From Tous-C4FEB sp044356555 (GTDB lineage Bacteria > Verrucomicrobiota > Verrucomicrobiia > Opitutales > Opitutaceae), in the NCBI GenBank assembly GCA_044356555.1, contig JBIKWB010000002.1, positions 62,001-126,000 of the forward strand: DNA of 64,000 nt, read 5' to 3'. The translations under genes were made by a program, and so were the position numbers. Each line of letters starts with the position of its first letter. Position 1 is the first letter of the stretch. Positions 21,419 to 30,470 of this stretch are shown piece by piece. Under the pieces are notes generated by a model, which worked only from the letters and a program-made list of their open reading frames with translations, searched no databases and had not been told where the DNA came from.

Positions 21419-21479
21419 GTCCCCAAAATTCACCGGCTTTTCGCCTGACATTCCCGCACCCGGCCCAAAACCTTTCCCG

Positions 21480-22679
21480 ATGTCTCCCAAACTTCTTCGC
21501 CGCGCCGTTGAGGCGCTCACTACCTTCAAGATTGAGACGCCCTCCTGGGGCTTTGCCGACACCGGCACCCGTTTCGGAAAATTTTTCCAGGACGCCGCCG
21601 CCATCGATCTCAACGACAAGCTCGCCGATGCCGGCCAGGTCCACGCCCTCACCGGCTGCTGTCCGACCGTCGCCGTCCATGTCCTTTGGGATTTTCAGCC
21701 CGGTCACTACCCTAAGGCCGTCGCGAAACTCGCACGGCACCACGGCGTGAAGATCGGCGCCATCAATCCGAACTTGTTTCAAGATCAGGACTACAAGTGG
21801 GGTTCTTTCGGCCACAACGACCCGGCCGTCCGCGCCCGCGCGCTCAAGCATTGCACCGATTCCGTCGCCCTCATGAGCGGCACCGGCAGCGAGTATCTCT
21901 CGCTCTGGTTCGCCGACGGCACCAACTATCCCGGTCAGGGCAGCATCCGCGACCGCAAGAAATTTTTCGAAGACTCTCTCCGCGCGCTCCACGCAAAACT
22001 CGGTCCGAAGCAGACCATGCTCGTGGAATACAAACCCTTTGAACCCGCGTTCTACGCGACCGACATCGCCGATTGGGGCATGGCCTTTTTGCTCGCCAAA
22101 AAAGCCGGCCCCCGCGCCAAAGTGCTCGTCGATACCGGTCACCACTACGTCGCGCAAAATATCGAGCAGATCGTCGCTTGGCTCCTCGATGAGGACATGC
22201 TCGGCGGTTTTCACTTCAACGACCGCCGCTACGCCGACGACGATCTCACGCTCGGCTCGATCGATCCGTATCAGGTGTTTCGCATTTTCCACGAGATCCA
22301 CGCCTTCGCCGCCGACCGCGGGAAAGCGCCGAAAATCGCCTACATGGTGGACCAGTGCCACAACGAGAAACCAAAGATCGAGGCGATGATCCAGACGGTC
22401 GTGATGGCGCAGGAACTTTTCGCCAAGGCCGCGCTCGTCGACCACGACGCCCTGCGCCGCGCGCAGGCGAAAAACAACGTCGTCGATGCCGAGCTGCTCC
22501 TGAAGCAGGCGTTCTTCACCGATGTCGCGCCGGCCCTCGCCGCGTGGCGGAAGTCGCAAAAACTCCCCGCCGACCCGCTCGCCGCACACCGCCGCAGCGG
22601 CTACGAAAAGACCGCCGCCTCCGACCGCCGCGCCCGCCGCAAGGCCCTCGGTCTCGGCCAAGGCGGCAGCTTCGCCTGA
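21480..22679 (+). CDS. rhaI: L-rhamnose isomerase (RhaI, Pseudomonas/Rhizobium type)
   Basis: A 399-residue TIM-barrel isomerase interconverting L-rhamnose and L-rhamnulose. Diagnostic stretches are IETPSWGFADTGTRF, HVLWDFQPGH, MLVEYKPFEPAFY, VLVDTGHHY and GGFHFNDRRYADDDL; the acidic and His residues in the last three bind the two metals. The ATG at 21480 gives MSPKLLRRAVEAL. No other rhamnose genes are nearby, so this is a stand-alone copy. The next gene starts 35 bp downstream. Confidence 0.93.
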   Translation: MSPKLLRRAVEALTTFKIETPSWGFADTGTRFGKFFQDAAAIDLNDKLADAGQVHALTGCCPTVAVHVLWDFQPGHYPKAVAKLARHHGVKIGAINPNLFQDQDYKWGSFGHNDPAVRARALKHCTDSVALMSGTGSEYLSLWFADGTNYPGQGSIRDRKKFFEDSLRALHAKLGPKQTMLVEYKPFEPAFYATDIADWGMAFLLAKKAGPRAKVLVDTGHHYVAQNIEQIVAWLLDEDMLGGFHFNDRRYADDDLTLGSIDPYQVFRIFHEIHAFAADRGKAPKIAYMVDQCHNEKPKIEAMIQTVVMAQELFAKAALVDHDALRRAQAKNNVVDAELLLKQAFFTDVAPALAAWRKSQKLPADPLAAHRRSGYEKTAASDRRARRKALGLGQGGSFA

Positions 22680-22713
22680 GCAGAATTGGGAAAAAGTAAG
22701 GTCGGCGGTCCCC

Positions 22714-23526
22714 ATGCGCTTCCTCTTATCCCTCCTGCTCGTTTCGTGGGCATCGGTCCGCGCGATCGCGGCGGACCACGGGCCGCGACCGCTCCTCGCC
22801 GCCCATGCGCACAACGATTATGAACATCCGCGCCCGCTGTTCGACGCGTTGACCTGTGGTTTCGCCAGCATCGAGGCCGACATCCACCTCGTGGACGGCC
22901 GGCTGCTCGTCGCCCACGATCGCAAGTCCGTAGAACCCGGGCGCACCTTGGAGGCGCTTTACCTGGATCCGTTGCGCGCCCGCGTCCGGGAAAACGGTGG
23001 TCGGGTCTATCGGGACGGACCGACGATCACGCTGTTAGTGGACGTGAAAAGCGAAGCGGTCGCGACCTACGCCGCGCTCCACGAGATGCTGGGCCGCTAT
23101 GCTGAGATGCTCACCGTCTATCGCGATGGCGTCGCGAGCCCCGGTGCAGTGTCGGTGATTCTTTCCGGCAACCGCGCCCGGACCGTACTCACCGGGCAGT
23201 CGCTGCGTTTTGCCGCGCTCGACGGCCGCCTTGAAGATCTCGCGGCCAATCCCCCGGCGGAGTTGGTGCCGTGGATCAGCGACAACTGGCGAAAAGTCTC
23301 AGCGTGGAATTGGACGGGACCGATCCCCGACGCCGAACGTCAAAAAATCCGCGACTTGGTTGCGCAGGCGCACGCGCAGGGGCGGAAGCTCCGATTTTGG
23401 GCTACGCCCGACAAGCCCGAGGTCTGGCAGGTGTTGCGCGCTGAGGGCGTGGACCTGATCGGCACCGACCACCTCGCCGGGCTGCGGGATTTCTTGCTCG
23501 CGCCACCCGTTGTGCCGGGCCGGTGA
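22714..23526 (+). CDS. Secreted GDPD/PI-PLC-like phosphodiesterase (AIM6-type)
   Basis: A 270-residue protein with a signal peptide (MRFLLSLLLVSWASVRAIAA). The mature N-terminus LLAAHAHNDYEHPRPLFDAL followed by GFASIEADIHLVDGRLLVAHD is the catalytic signature of the GDPD/PI-PLC superfamily; His in HAHND, Glu/Asp in EADIH and His in VAHD would hold metal and act on a phosphodiester. The arrangement matches the AIM6-like branch rather than classical GlpQ. The substrate is unknown; location is probably periplasmic. Confidence 0.85.
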   Translation: MRFLLSLLLVSWASVRAIAADHGPRPLLAAHAHNDYEHPRPLFDALTCGFASIEADIHLVDGRLLVAHDRKSVEPGRTLEALYLDPLRARVRENGGRVYRDGPTITLLVDVKSEAVATYAALHEMLGRYAEMLTVYRDGVASPGAVSVILSGNRARTVLTGQSLRFAALDGRLEDLAANPPAELVPWISDNWRKVSAWNWTGPIPDAERQKIRDLVAQAHAQGRKLRFWATPDKPEVWQVLRAEGVDLIGTDHLAGLRDFLLAPPVVPGR

Positions 23527-23666
23527 GCCGGCGGGGATCGATTTAGGAACGTCCGGCTCGGGCGCCGGCGCAGCGCCGTGCCGCTGGGCATCAATATTTT
23601 GTGAATCTTCGCTCGACGTCGCTCAATCGGACCGTGAGGGTTTTCGCGCATTTTGACGCGTTGAAC

Positions 23667-25076
23667 ATGGATTCACCTCCCACCGCCAACTTCTCGCCTA
23701 ACGGGACTGCTCCGTTTTTCGACGACGACGCTTGGGATGATCTGCTCAACTACATCGAGGAGAAACGCGTCATCCCGATCGTCGGCCCTGAGTTGCTCCG
23801 CGTCCAGACCGACACCGGCCCGCGCCTGCTTTACGAGTGGCTCGCAGAGAAACTCGCCGCCCGGCTCAACGTCGAGGTCCTCGCCCTCCCGCCGGCTTAC
23901 ACGCTCAACGACGTCGTCTGCCAGTTTCTCGCCAACCGCGGCCGCCGCGAGGAGGCCTACACCCGCCTGCGCACGATTTTGCGCGAGACGAATTTCGCGC
24001 CGCCGCCCGCGCTGGTGCAACTCGCGCAGATCACCGACTTCGATCTCTTCGTCACCACGACATTTGATCCGCTGCTCGAACAGGCACTCAACGCCGAGCG
24101 CTCCGGCGGCGCGGCCACCACCGAGGTGATCGCCTATTCGCCCAACCGCGTGGCCGATCTCAGCGTCGAGCGCGAGCATCAGCAGCGCCCCGTCGTCTAT
24201 CACCTGCTCGGTCGCCTCTCGGCGTCGCCGACCTATGTGATTTCCGACGAGGACACGCTCGAGTTCATCTGCGCGCTCCAGAGCGAACACCTGACTCCGG
24301 AGAAACTCTTTCACGAATTGGAGCACAACCACCTCCTTCTCATCGGCGGCAATTTCTCCAACTGGCTCGCCCGTTTTTTTCTGCGCATGGCCAAACGTCG
24401 CCGCCTGTCCGATCCGCGCGACGTGGGCGAGGTTTTGGCTGATGACACCTCGCTGCGCGACGGCCGGCTCGTCTCGTTTCTCCAGCAAGTGAGCGCGCGC
24501 ACGCGGATGTTCGACGGCGCGGAGAAATTTGTCGAAGAACTGCACCGTCGCTGGATGCAGCGCCGCGGCCGCACAACCGCGGCGGCGGCCTCCGGCACGC
24601 CGTTTGCCGTGCAGCGGATGCTGCCGCCGGCCCGTGAGATGCCGGACCACGCGGTTTTCATCAGCTACGCGCGCGAAGATTTGCCGGCCGTGCAACGGCT
24701 CAAAGCCGCGCTCGACGCCGCCGGGGTTGTGACCTGGTTCGACATGGACCGGCTGGAAAGCGGCGACGACTACGACCGGAAGATCCGCCAAAATATTGCC
24801 CGCTGTGCGTTCTTCGTGCCGGTGATATCGGCGACCACGCAGCGGCGGCTTGAAGCTTATTTCCGTCGCGAATGGAGCTATGCCACCGACCGCGCCCGCA
24901 ACATTGTCGAAGGCGCGGTGTTCATTTTGCCCGTCTGCATCGACGACACGACGGAGGCCGCGGCCCTCGTGCCGGAGAAGTTTAAAACCCTGCACTTCAC
25001 CCGCGCGCCGGCGGGCGACCTGCCGCCGGAATTTGCCCGGCGCATGCTTGAACTTTCCGGCGGACGCCGCGCATGA
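23667..25076 (+). CDS. SIR2-like domain + TIR domain protein (candidate immune effector)
   Basis: A 469-residue cytoplasmic protein. Residues about 10-300 form a SIR2-like Rossmann domain: RVIPIVGPELL (res 35-45), LFVTTTFDPLLEQAL (res 127-141) and VVYHLLGRLSASPTYVISDE (res 176-195). Compared with classical sirtuin-type NADases, the GAG loop is VGP, the TTN-D motif is TTTFD and the LHG histidine position is Leu (LLG), so this domain may be non-catalytic. Residues 326-460 are a TIR domain, HAVFISYAREDLPAVQRL through VVTWFDMDRLESGDDYD, with the NADase Glu position kept in YFRREWSYA (Glu402). The ATG at 23667 is preferred over an upstream in-frame start. Its stop overlaps the ATG of the nSTAND gene (ATGA), so the two are coupled. 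An NAD-consuming defence role is inferred. Confidence 0.82.
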   Translation: MDSPPTANFSPNGTAPFFDDDAWDDLLNYIEEKRVIPIVGPELLRVQTDTGPRLLYEWLAEKLAARLNVEVLALPPAYTLNDVVCQFLANRGRREEAYTRLRTILRETNFAPPPALVQLAQITDFDLFVTTTFDPLLEQALNAERSGGAATTEVIAYSPNRVADLSVEREHQQRPVVYHLLGRLSASPTYVISDEDTLEFICALQSEHLTPEKLFHELEHNHLLLIGGNFSNWLARFFLRMAKRRRLSDPRDVGEVLADDTSLRDGRLVSFLQQVSARTRMFDGAEKFVEELHRRWMQRRGRTTAAAASGTPFAVQRMLPPAREMPDHAVFISYAREDLPAVQRLKAALDAAGVVTWFDMDRLESGDDYDRKIRQNIARCAFFVPVISATTQRRLEAYFRREWSYATDRARNIVEGAVFILPVCIDDTTEAAALVPEKFKTLHFTRAPAGDLPPEFARRMLELSGGRRA

Positions 25077-28000
25077 ACCCGACCCCATCCGAACCCTTAC
25101 AGTCCGTCACCGTCGCCGATTCCCAGAGTCCATGGCTCGGGCTCGCTTCGTTTACCGAGGAGACGCGCGCGTATTTTCACGGGCGCGACGAGGAGGTCGC
25201 GGAACTCGGACGACGCGTGCAGCGCAAATTGCTCACGGTGCTTTTCGGCCAGTCCGGGCTCGGCAAGACGTCCATCCTCCGCGCGGGAATTGTGCCGCGT
25301 CTGCGGCCCGAGGGGTTTTGCCCGGTCTATGTGCGGATCGACTACGGGCCGGATTCGCCGCCGCCGGCCGAGCAGATCAAGCAGGCGATCTTCCGGGCGA
25401 CCGCCGAGGCGGGCCAATGGTCCCGCGTCGGCTCGGCGCGGGAGGGCGAGACGCTCTGGGAGTTTCTCCATCACCGCGACGATGTGCTGCGCGACTCCGC
25501 CGGGCGCACGCTGGTGCCGCTGCTGATTTTCGACCAGTTTGAAGAAGTCTTCACGCTCGCGCAGGGCGACGATTTTGGCCGCCGGCGGGCGGCGCTCTTC
25601 CTTGAAGAGCTCGGCGATCTCGTCGAGAACCGCGCGCCCCGGGCCCTCGAAGCCCGGCTTGAGGCCGACGAGGCGGGCATGGAAAAATTCGATTTCGCCC
25701 GCGCCGACTACCGGATCTTGATCGCGCTCCGCGAGGACTACCTCGCGCACTTGGAGGGCCTCAAGGCCGCGATGCCCTCGGTCACGCAGAACCGCATGCG
25801 CCTTGCCCGCATGACCGGCGCACAGGCGCTCTCGGCCGTCACGGGGCCGGGCCGCGCGCTCGTGAGCGACGAGGTGGCGGCGCAGATCGTGATGTTTGTC
25901 TCGGGCGCGCGTGATCTCGCCCACGCCGAGGTCGAGCCCTCGCTGCTCAGTCTGGTGTGCCGCGAGCTCAATGAGACGCGCCGCGCGCGCGGCCATGCGG
26001 AGATTTCCGCCGACCTGCTCGCCGGTTCGCGCGACACGATTCTCACCGAGTTCTACGAGCGCACGCTGGCGGATCAGCCGGCGGGCGTGCGGGCGTTCAT
26101 TGAGGACGAGTTGCTCACGGATTCCGGCTACCGCGAAAGTATCGCGGAGGAACGCGTGAAAAAAGGTTTTGTGGCGGCGGGTGCTCCGGCGGAAGCCGTG
26201 GCGACGCTGATCGACCGGCGGTTGCTACGGGTCGAGGAACGGCTCGATGTGCGCCGGGTGGAGCTGACGCACGACGTGCTCTGCGGGGTCGTGCGGGCGA
26301 GCCGCGATGTGCGCCAGGCGCGGGAGGCCAAGACGGCCGCCGAGCGCCTGCTCGCGGAGACCCAGGCCAAGGAAGCGGCGGGTCGCGGGGCGTTGCACCG
26401 GGCGCGGATGGTGGCGGCGGGGTGCGTGGTGCTCGCGGTGGGCGCGGCGGGCGCGGCGGTGTGGGGCTACGTCAATTTTCGCCGGGCGGAGGCGGCCGAG
26501 GATCGGGTGGCGCAGGAGCGCGACCGCGTGCAGGCCTCGCGGGCCGAGGCGGAGAAACTCGTGACCTTCTTGCTCGACGATTTGCACCGGCAGTTGGAGC
26601 CGACGGGCAAGATCGAGATCGTGAGCGGCCTCGCGCGCCGGGCGCTGAGCTACTTCGACGCGTTGCCGGCGGAGTTGCGCGACGATCGGAGTGAGCGTTA
26701 CCGGGCGGTGGCCTTGAGCCGGCTCGGTTCGGCGCTCTCGGCTAAGGGCAAGACGCTGGAGGCGGAGGAGCCGCTGTTGCAGGCGGAGACGATTTTCAGG
26801 AAACTGCTTGAGCAAGGCGACCGCTCCACGGAAGTCGTCCTCGATCTGGCGGCGGTGCTCCGGCAGACGAGCCGCAACGCTTACTCGCAAAACCGCTCGC
26901 GGGCGGCGGTGGACATCGGGCAGCGCGGCGCAGCGCTGATCGGACCGGCGGCGGCAGCCGCCGAAGCGTCGGTGGCCGTGCGCTATGAGCACGGGCGCAC
27001 GCAGATGAACCTTGGTTTTATGTTGATGCGCGACCTGCAGCACGGGCCGGCGCTTACGAGCTTTGAACAGGCGACGACGGTGTTTCGGCAATTGCGGGAT
27101 GTGCCCGAGGCCCGCCAACGTGCCGAGGTGATGCTGGCCGAGACGAGCGTTTGGTTGGCCGAGTTGTTGCGGCTCACCGGTCGTGGGGCCGAGGTTGATC
27201 CGTTGTTGGCGGAAGCGATGCAGTTGGCCGATGCGGCCGTGCAGCGGGAAGCCGGCAACTTGGGCGCGTTGCGCTCCCGCGGCCTCGTGCGCAGCCTGCT
27301 GGCGGTGGCGGCGGCCGATGCGGGTGACAATCGGAAGGCCGAGGCCCTGGCGAGGGAAACGATCCAAGATTGGACGGAGTTCCTCCGCTTCGACCCGGAC
27401 AGCGAGACGGCCCGCAACAACCGGCGCGCGGGAGAAGTCCGTCTCCGCGTGGCCCTTTGGCGGCAAGGTCGGTTGGACGAGTTGGTGACTTTAGGGAAGG
27501 CGATGGACGCCGCCGCGATGCTCGATGCGACCGCGCCGAGCACGTTGCGGGGCGCGGCGTTCCAGTCGGAGCGCTACGGCGCGACGGCGGCCGAACTCGG
27601 CCGGTTCGCCGACGCGGAGGCGGCGTTGGCCAACGGCAACCGGTTGCGGAATCTGGCGGCGTCGCAGCTCGAACCGGAGAGTTATTTCCGCGCGATGACT
27701 CCGCTGTGGAACGAGACCGTGCGGGCGCGGCACCTCCAGCGGTCGGGCCGGCCGGAAGAAGCCTTGGTGGCGGCGCGTGCGGTGGAGGCGAAGTTATTGG
27801 CGTTGACCCCGAGCACCGGCGCCGAGCGGACGGTAAATCACGCGTTGATGAACGACAACTTTAGGGCGCAGCTTATGGTGCTGCTGGAGATCCGCCAGTG
27901 GGCCGAGGCGGCCCGGGTCGGTCGGGCACTGCTCCAAGGCCGGCCGCGCGCCGACGATACCTCGGTGGAGGCCCTCGATGATTTGGCGGAAGACCGGGCG

Positions 28001-28303
28001 AGGGTGGCTGTGGCGCTCGCTCGCGCCGGCGAGAAGGCGGAGGCTCGCGAACTGATCGGGCAGGTCGAAACTTTTTTCGCCGGATTGCGCCGCATGGCCG
28101 GCGCGATGGATCATGTGACCCGGTATCAATTCGCGCAGCTCGCTCTCGCCCGCGGGCTCATCGCGAGCGAGGCGGCGGAGAAACGGGCGGCTTTTGACGC
28201 CGGTTTGGCGCAAATCGCGGCGATGCCGCCGCAGCCGCAGCAAATGCGCTCGACGAAGGCGTTGAAGGCCGAACTTGAGAGTGAACTGGCCGCGGTGAAG
28301 TGA
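25073..28303 (+). CDS. Membrane-anchored nSTAND1-type ATPase with TPR-like C-terminus
   Basis: A 1076-residue protein. After WLGLASFTEETRAYFHGRDEE, the usual lead-in of nSTAND1 NTPases, come Walker A GQSGLGKTS (res 59-67) and Walker B LLIFDQFEE (res 150-158), then the ALREDYLAHL and winged-helix region ending RRLLRVEERLDVRRVELTHD. A coiled segment precedes one transmembrane helix at about 446-468 (MVAAGCVVLAVGAAGAAVWG). Residues 500-1060 are helical, TPR-like repeats that could sense a ligand, placed on the far side of the membrane from the ATPase by a single helix. STAND ATPases oligomerise on recognition and switch on effectors; here the effector is probably the coupled SIR2-TIR protein. 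The lack of WD40 repeats and the separate effector gene are noteworthy. Confidence 0.85.
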   Translation: MNPTPSEPLQSVTVADSQSPWLGLASFTEETRAYFHGRDEEVAELGRRVQRKLLTVLFGQSGLGKTSILRAGIVPRLRPEGFCPVYVRIDYGPDSPPPAEQIKQAIFRATAEAGQWSRVGSAREGETLWEFLHHRDDVLRDSAGRTLVPLLIFDQFEEVFTLAQGDDFGRRRAALFLEELGDLVENRAPRALEARLEADEAGMEKFDFARADYRILIALREDYLAHLEGLKAAMPSVTQNRMRLARMTGAQALSAVTGPGRALVSDEVAAQIVMFVSGARDLAHAEVEPSLLSLVCRELNETRRARGHAEISADLLAGSRDTILTEFYERTLADQPAGVRAFIEDELLTDSGYRESIAEERVKKGFVAAGAPAEAVATLIDRRLLRVEERLDVRRVELTHDVLCGVVRASRDVRQAREAKTAAERLLAETQAKEAAGRGALHRARMVAAGCVVLAVGAAGAAVWGYVNFRRAEAAEDRVAQERDRVQASRAEAEKLVTFLLDDLHRQLEPTGKIEIVSGLARRALSYFDALPAELRDDRSERYRAVALSRLGSALSAKGKTLEAEEPLLQAETIFRKLLEQGDRSTEVVLDLAAVLRQTSRNAYSQNRSRAAVDIGQRGAALIGPAAAAAEASVAVRYEHGRTQMNLGFMLMRDLQHGPALTSFEQATTVFRQLRDVPEARQRAEVMLAETSVWLAELLRLTGRGAEVDPLLAEAMQLADAAVQREAGNLGALRSRGLVRSLLAVAAADAGDNRKAEALARETIQDWTEFLRFDPDSETARNNRRAGEVRLRVALWRQGRLDELVTLGKAMDAAAMLDATAPSTLRGAAFQSERYGATAAELGRFADAEAALANGNRLRNLAASQLEPESYFRAMTPLWNETVRARHLQRSGRPEEALVAARAVEAKLLALTPSTGAERTVNHALMNDNFRAQLMVLLEIRQWAEAARVGRALLQGRPRADDTSVEALDDLAEDRARVAVALARAGEKAEARELIGQVETFFAGLRRMAGAMDHVTRYQFAQLALARGLIASEAAEKRAAFDAGLAQIAAMPPQPQQMRSTKALKAELESELAAVK

Positions 28304-28412
28304 GGGCGGGTCGGGTGCTGGCGCGAGGGTGCTGAACGTTCAGCGCAAAAAACGCGTGCGTGGCGCGCGCGGGGCGCCCTAGTTTTTCGACGCACCTCCC
28401 CGGTGCCTCCCC

Positions 28413-29225
28413 ATGAAGTCCACCGGCTATCGTCTTTCCCCCGCTCAGCAAAAATTTTATGCCGACCAAGGCTACCTGCTCGGCCTCCCGCCGATTTTCA
28501 CCCGTGCGGAAATGGACCGGATCAACGCCGAGTTGCCGCAGGTGCTCGCGTTGCTCGAGCCGGGCGAGACATCGAAGGACATCCGCGAATGGCACGAGGC
28601 GAGCACGTATCTCTTCGAGCTCGCGATGGAGCCGAAGATTCTCGATCTCGTGGAAGGCATCCTCGGGGCGAATTTCTATATGTGGGCGAGCAGCTTTTTC
28701 ATCAAGGAGCCGCGCACGAGTTCGACGGTGGGCTGGCACCAGGACGCGTACTATTGGCCGATGGCTCCGCATAATTCCGTCACGGTATGGCTCGCGTTTG
28801 ACGATGTGGACGAGGTCAACGGCGGGATGAAGTTGCTCCCCGGCTCGCACCGGGGCGGCGTGATCAAGCACCGGAAGTCGCTGAGCACGGCCTCGGTGCT
28901 CACGCTGGAGCTGGCCGACGGCTCGGATTTTAGCGCCGACCAAGCGATCCAATTTCGCCTCAAGGCGGGCGAGTGCTCGTTGCACGATGATCGGGCGATT
29001 CATGGTTCGCCGGCGAATCCGAGCGATCGCCGCCGGGCGGGGCTGACGATCCGCTACTCCGGCACCAACGTGAAAAACGATCTTTCGGTGAATCCAAATT
29101 TCAAAACTTACCTCTGCCGCGGGGTGGACGAATTTCGGCTAAATCCCGTCGGTGTGCCGCCGACCACGCGTTACGGTCGCCCGAGTTTCAAGGCGGTCAG
29201 CAACGAAGAGGCCGGCAAAGGCTGA
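28413..29225 (+). CDS. Phytanoyl-CoA dioxygenase (PhyH) family protein
   Basis: A 270-residue Fe(II)/2-oxoglutarate oxygenase. The iron ligands are His and Asp in GWHQDAYYW and the distal His in HDDRAIHGSPAN; Arg in RRAGLTIRYS would bind 2-oxoglutarate. GGMKLLPGSHRGG is the typical core strand. PhyH proteins are numerous in planctomycetes and verrucomicrobia and their substrates are mostly unknown. The gene is intact and ends about 40 bp before the left repeat of the decayed island. Confidence 0.9.
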   Translation: MKSTGYRLSPAQQKFYADQGYLLGLPPIFTRAEMDRINAELPQVLALLEPGETSKDIREWHEASTYLFELAMEPKILDLVEGILGANFYMWASSFFIKEPRTSSTVGWHQDAYYWPMAPHNSVTVWLAFDDVDEVNGGMKLLPGSHRGGVIKHRKSLSTASVLTLELADGSDFSADQAIQFRLKAGECSLHDDRAIHGSPANPSDRRRAGLTIRYSGTNVKNDLSVNPNFKTYLCRGVDEFRLNPVGVPPTTRYGRPSFKAVSNEEAGKG

Positions 29226-29262
29226 ACGAAAGCAAGATTGGGCGCGAGCGGCGCCCATCGGC

Positions 29263-29368
29263 GCGCTCAGCGTTTGAAGTCGGTGTTCGGCCTCTCGAGG
29301 TTGAGCTCCTTGATCCACGCGTTGCGGTAGCGCACGTCGTGGCCTTCGGCTTGGAGTTTCAGTCCGCC
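29263..29368. repeat. Left 106-bp direct repeat (att-like), orphan 3' end of a DUF1080 gene
   Basis: This segment matches 32166-32271 at 104 of 106 positions in the same orientation (differences at 29283 and 29363). It encodes, on the minus strand, the last 34 codons including the stop of the DUF1080 gene whose intact copy ends in the right repeat. It is therefore a displaced gene end. The left flank is the PhyH gene; the right flank begins the island. Confidence 0.9.
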
Positions 29369-29555
29369 ATCGTGAAGAGGGCGGTTGAAGCGTGGGTGCC
29401 TTCGGCCACGAAGGTGGAGCGGGGGAGTTCGACCCAAGTTTGGCAAAAGGGCTGCAGCGCGGAAATCCGGCTAGTGGAATTCAGACCGATAGCGGCGAGG
29501 GGCTATCTGCGGCAAATCTTGAGCGCGAAAATCCGACTGTCGTCGGATCGTGGAT

Positions 29556-30470
29556 TCACGATTCGGGCCCACCACGCCATCCTTTCCCGGGCTTCCACCA
29601 GATCGCAGTTCCATCCTTACGCAGGGCTGGTACGACGAATTCTCGAATGGCTTCGATCACGTCCTCAAAGTCCAGCGGCGCCCCAGTTAATCCGTTGCGG
29701 CGAAGAAACGCGGTCCATTGGGTTTGTTTCGGCGCGTCTTTGGCGAAGCCATCGGTCAGTGGATGAGGCAGTTGATCGCCGATTACGGTTTGGCGGCGCG
29801 CGAGGGTGGCGTGAATCGCCTGGTGAAGTGTTGTCCCATCGAACTCAAAACGTCGGGTGAGAAACCAAACATCGAAAAAATCCTTCATCCGGCTGTTCGT
29901 GATCCCGAGTTTGACCATCGCCTCGAATTTTTCCGCCACCACGGTGTAGACGGGATACGAGCGAATATGCGGTGCCGGATAGTCCAGCAGGGTCGGGAAT
30001 ACACTTTTTTACGCCGCCGGGGTCACGACGTCGCCAACACCTAGATCGACCTGTAATGGCACTTCACCCGTGCCGAGCAACGCGACAAATCGCACCCGCA
30101 CGCCGCCGTAGGCGTCGGCTTCCCGGATATGTTCGGCCCGGATCGAATCGGCCTTGAAAACGAGCCCGTCGGCGGGCACCGGCGTTTCCACGATCTCCCG
30201 GAACGTATCCTCGATGTCCTTCAATTCGGTCGGCCCGAGCGTGAGGAAGTCGAGATCCTGCGTCGGCCGGGGAGCTTTCTCGTCCCACAGGGCAAACAGC
30301 ATGGCGCCCTTGAGGAGAAACCGGTCGGCATGCCGCGACTGGCTGAGACGGTAAAGCAGCCGCTCTACACCGAAACGCACTACGAGGAGATTGAACGACT
30401 CGCCACGGCGCTCGGCCACGGCGAGTAGGCGCGCCTTGACGGATGCTGGCAGATTCTTGGGCGCGGTCAT
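29556..30470 (-). pseudogene. AbiEii-type nucleotidyltransferase toxin gene interrupted by an in-frame stop
   Basis: The reading frame runs 305 codons but carries a TAA at codon 154 (30009-30011). The N-terminal half has the nucleotidyltransferase signature LLKGAMLFALWDEK followed by RPTQDLDFLTLG. The C-terminal half, in the same frame, continues with PTLLDYPAPHIRSYP, VVAEKFEAMVKLGITNSRMK and DFFDVW, as in intact AbiEii toxins. No frameshift is needed: one codon change explains the break. In AbiE systems this protein is the toxin. Its ATG overlaps the antitoxin stop (ATGA, 30467-30470). A sequencing error or stop readthrough are the alternatives. Confidence 0.8.
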
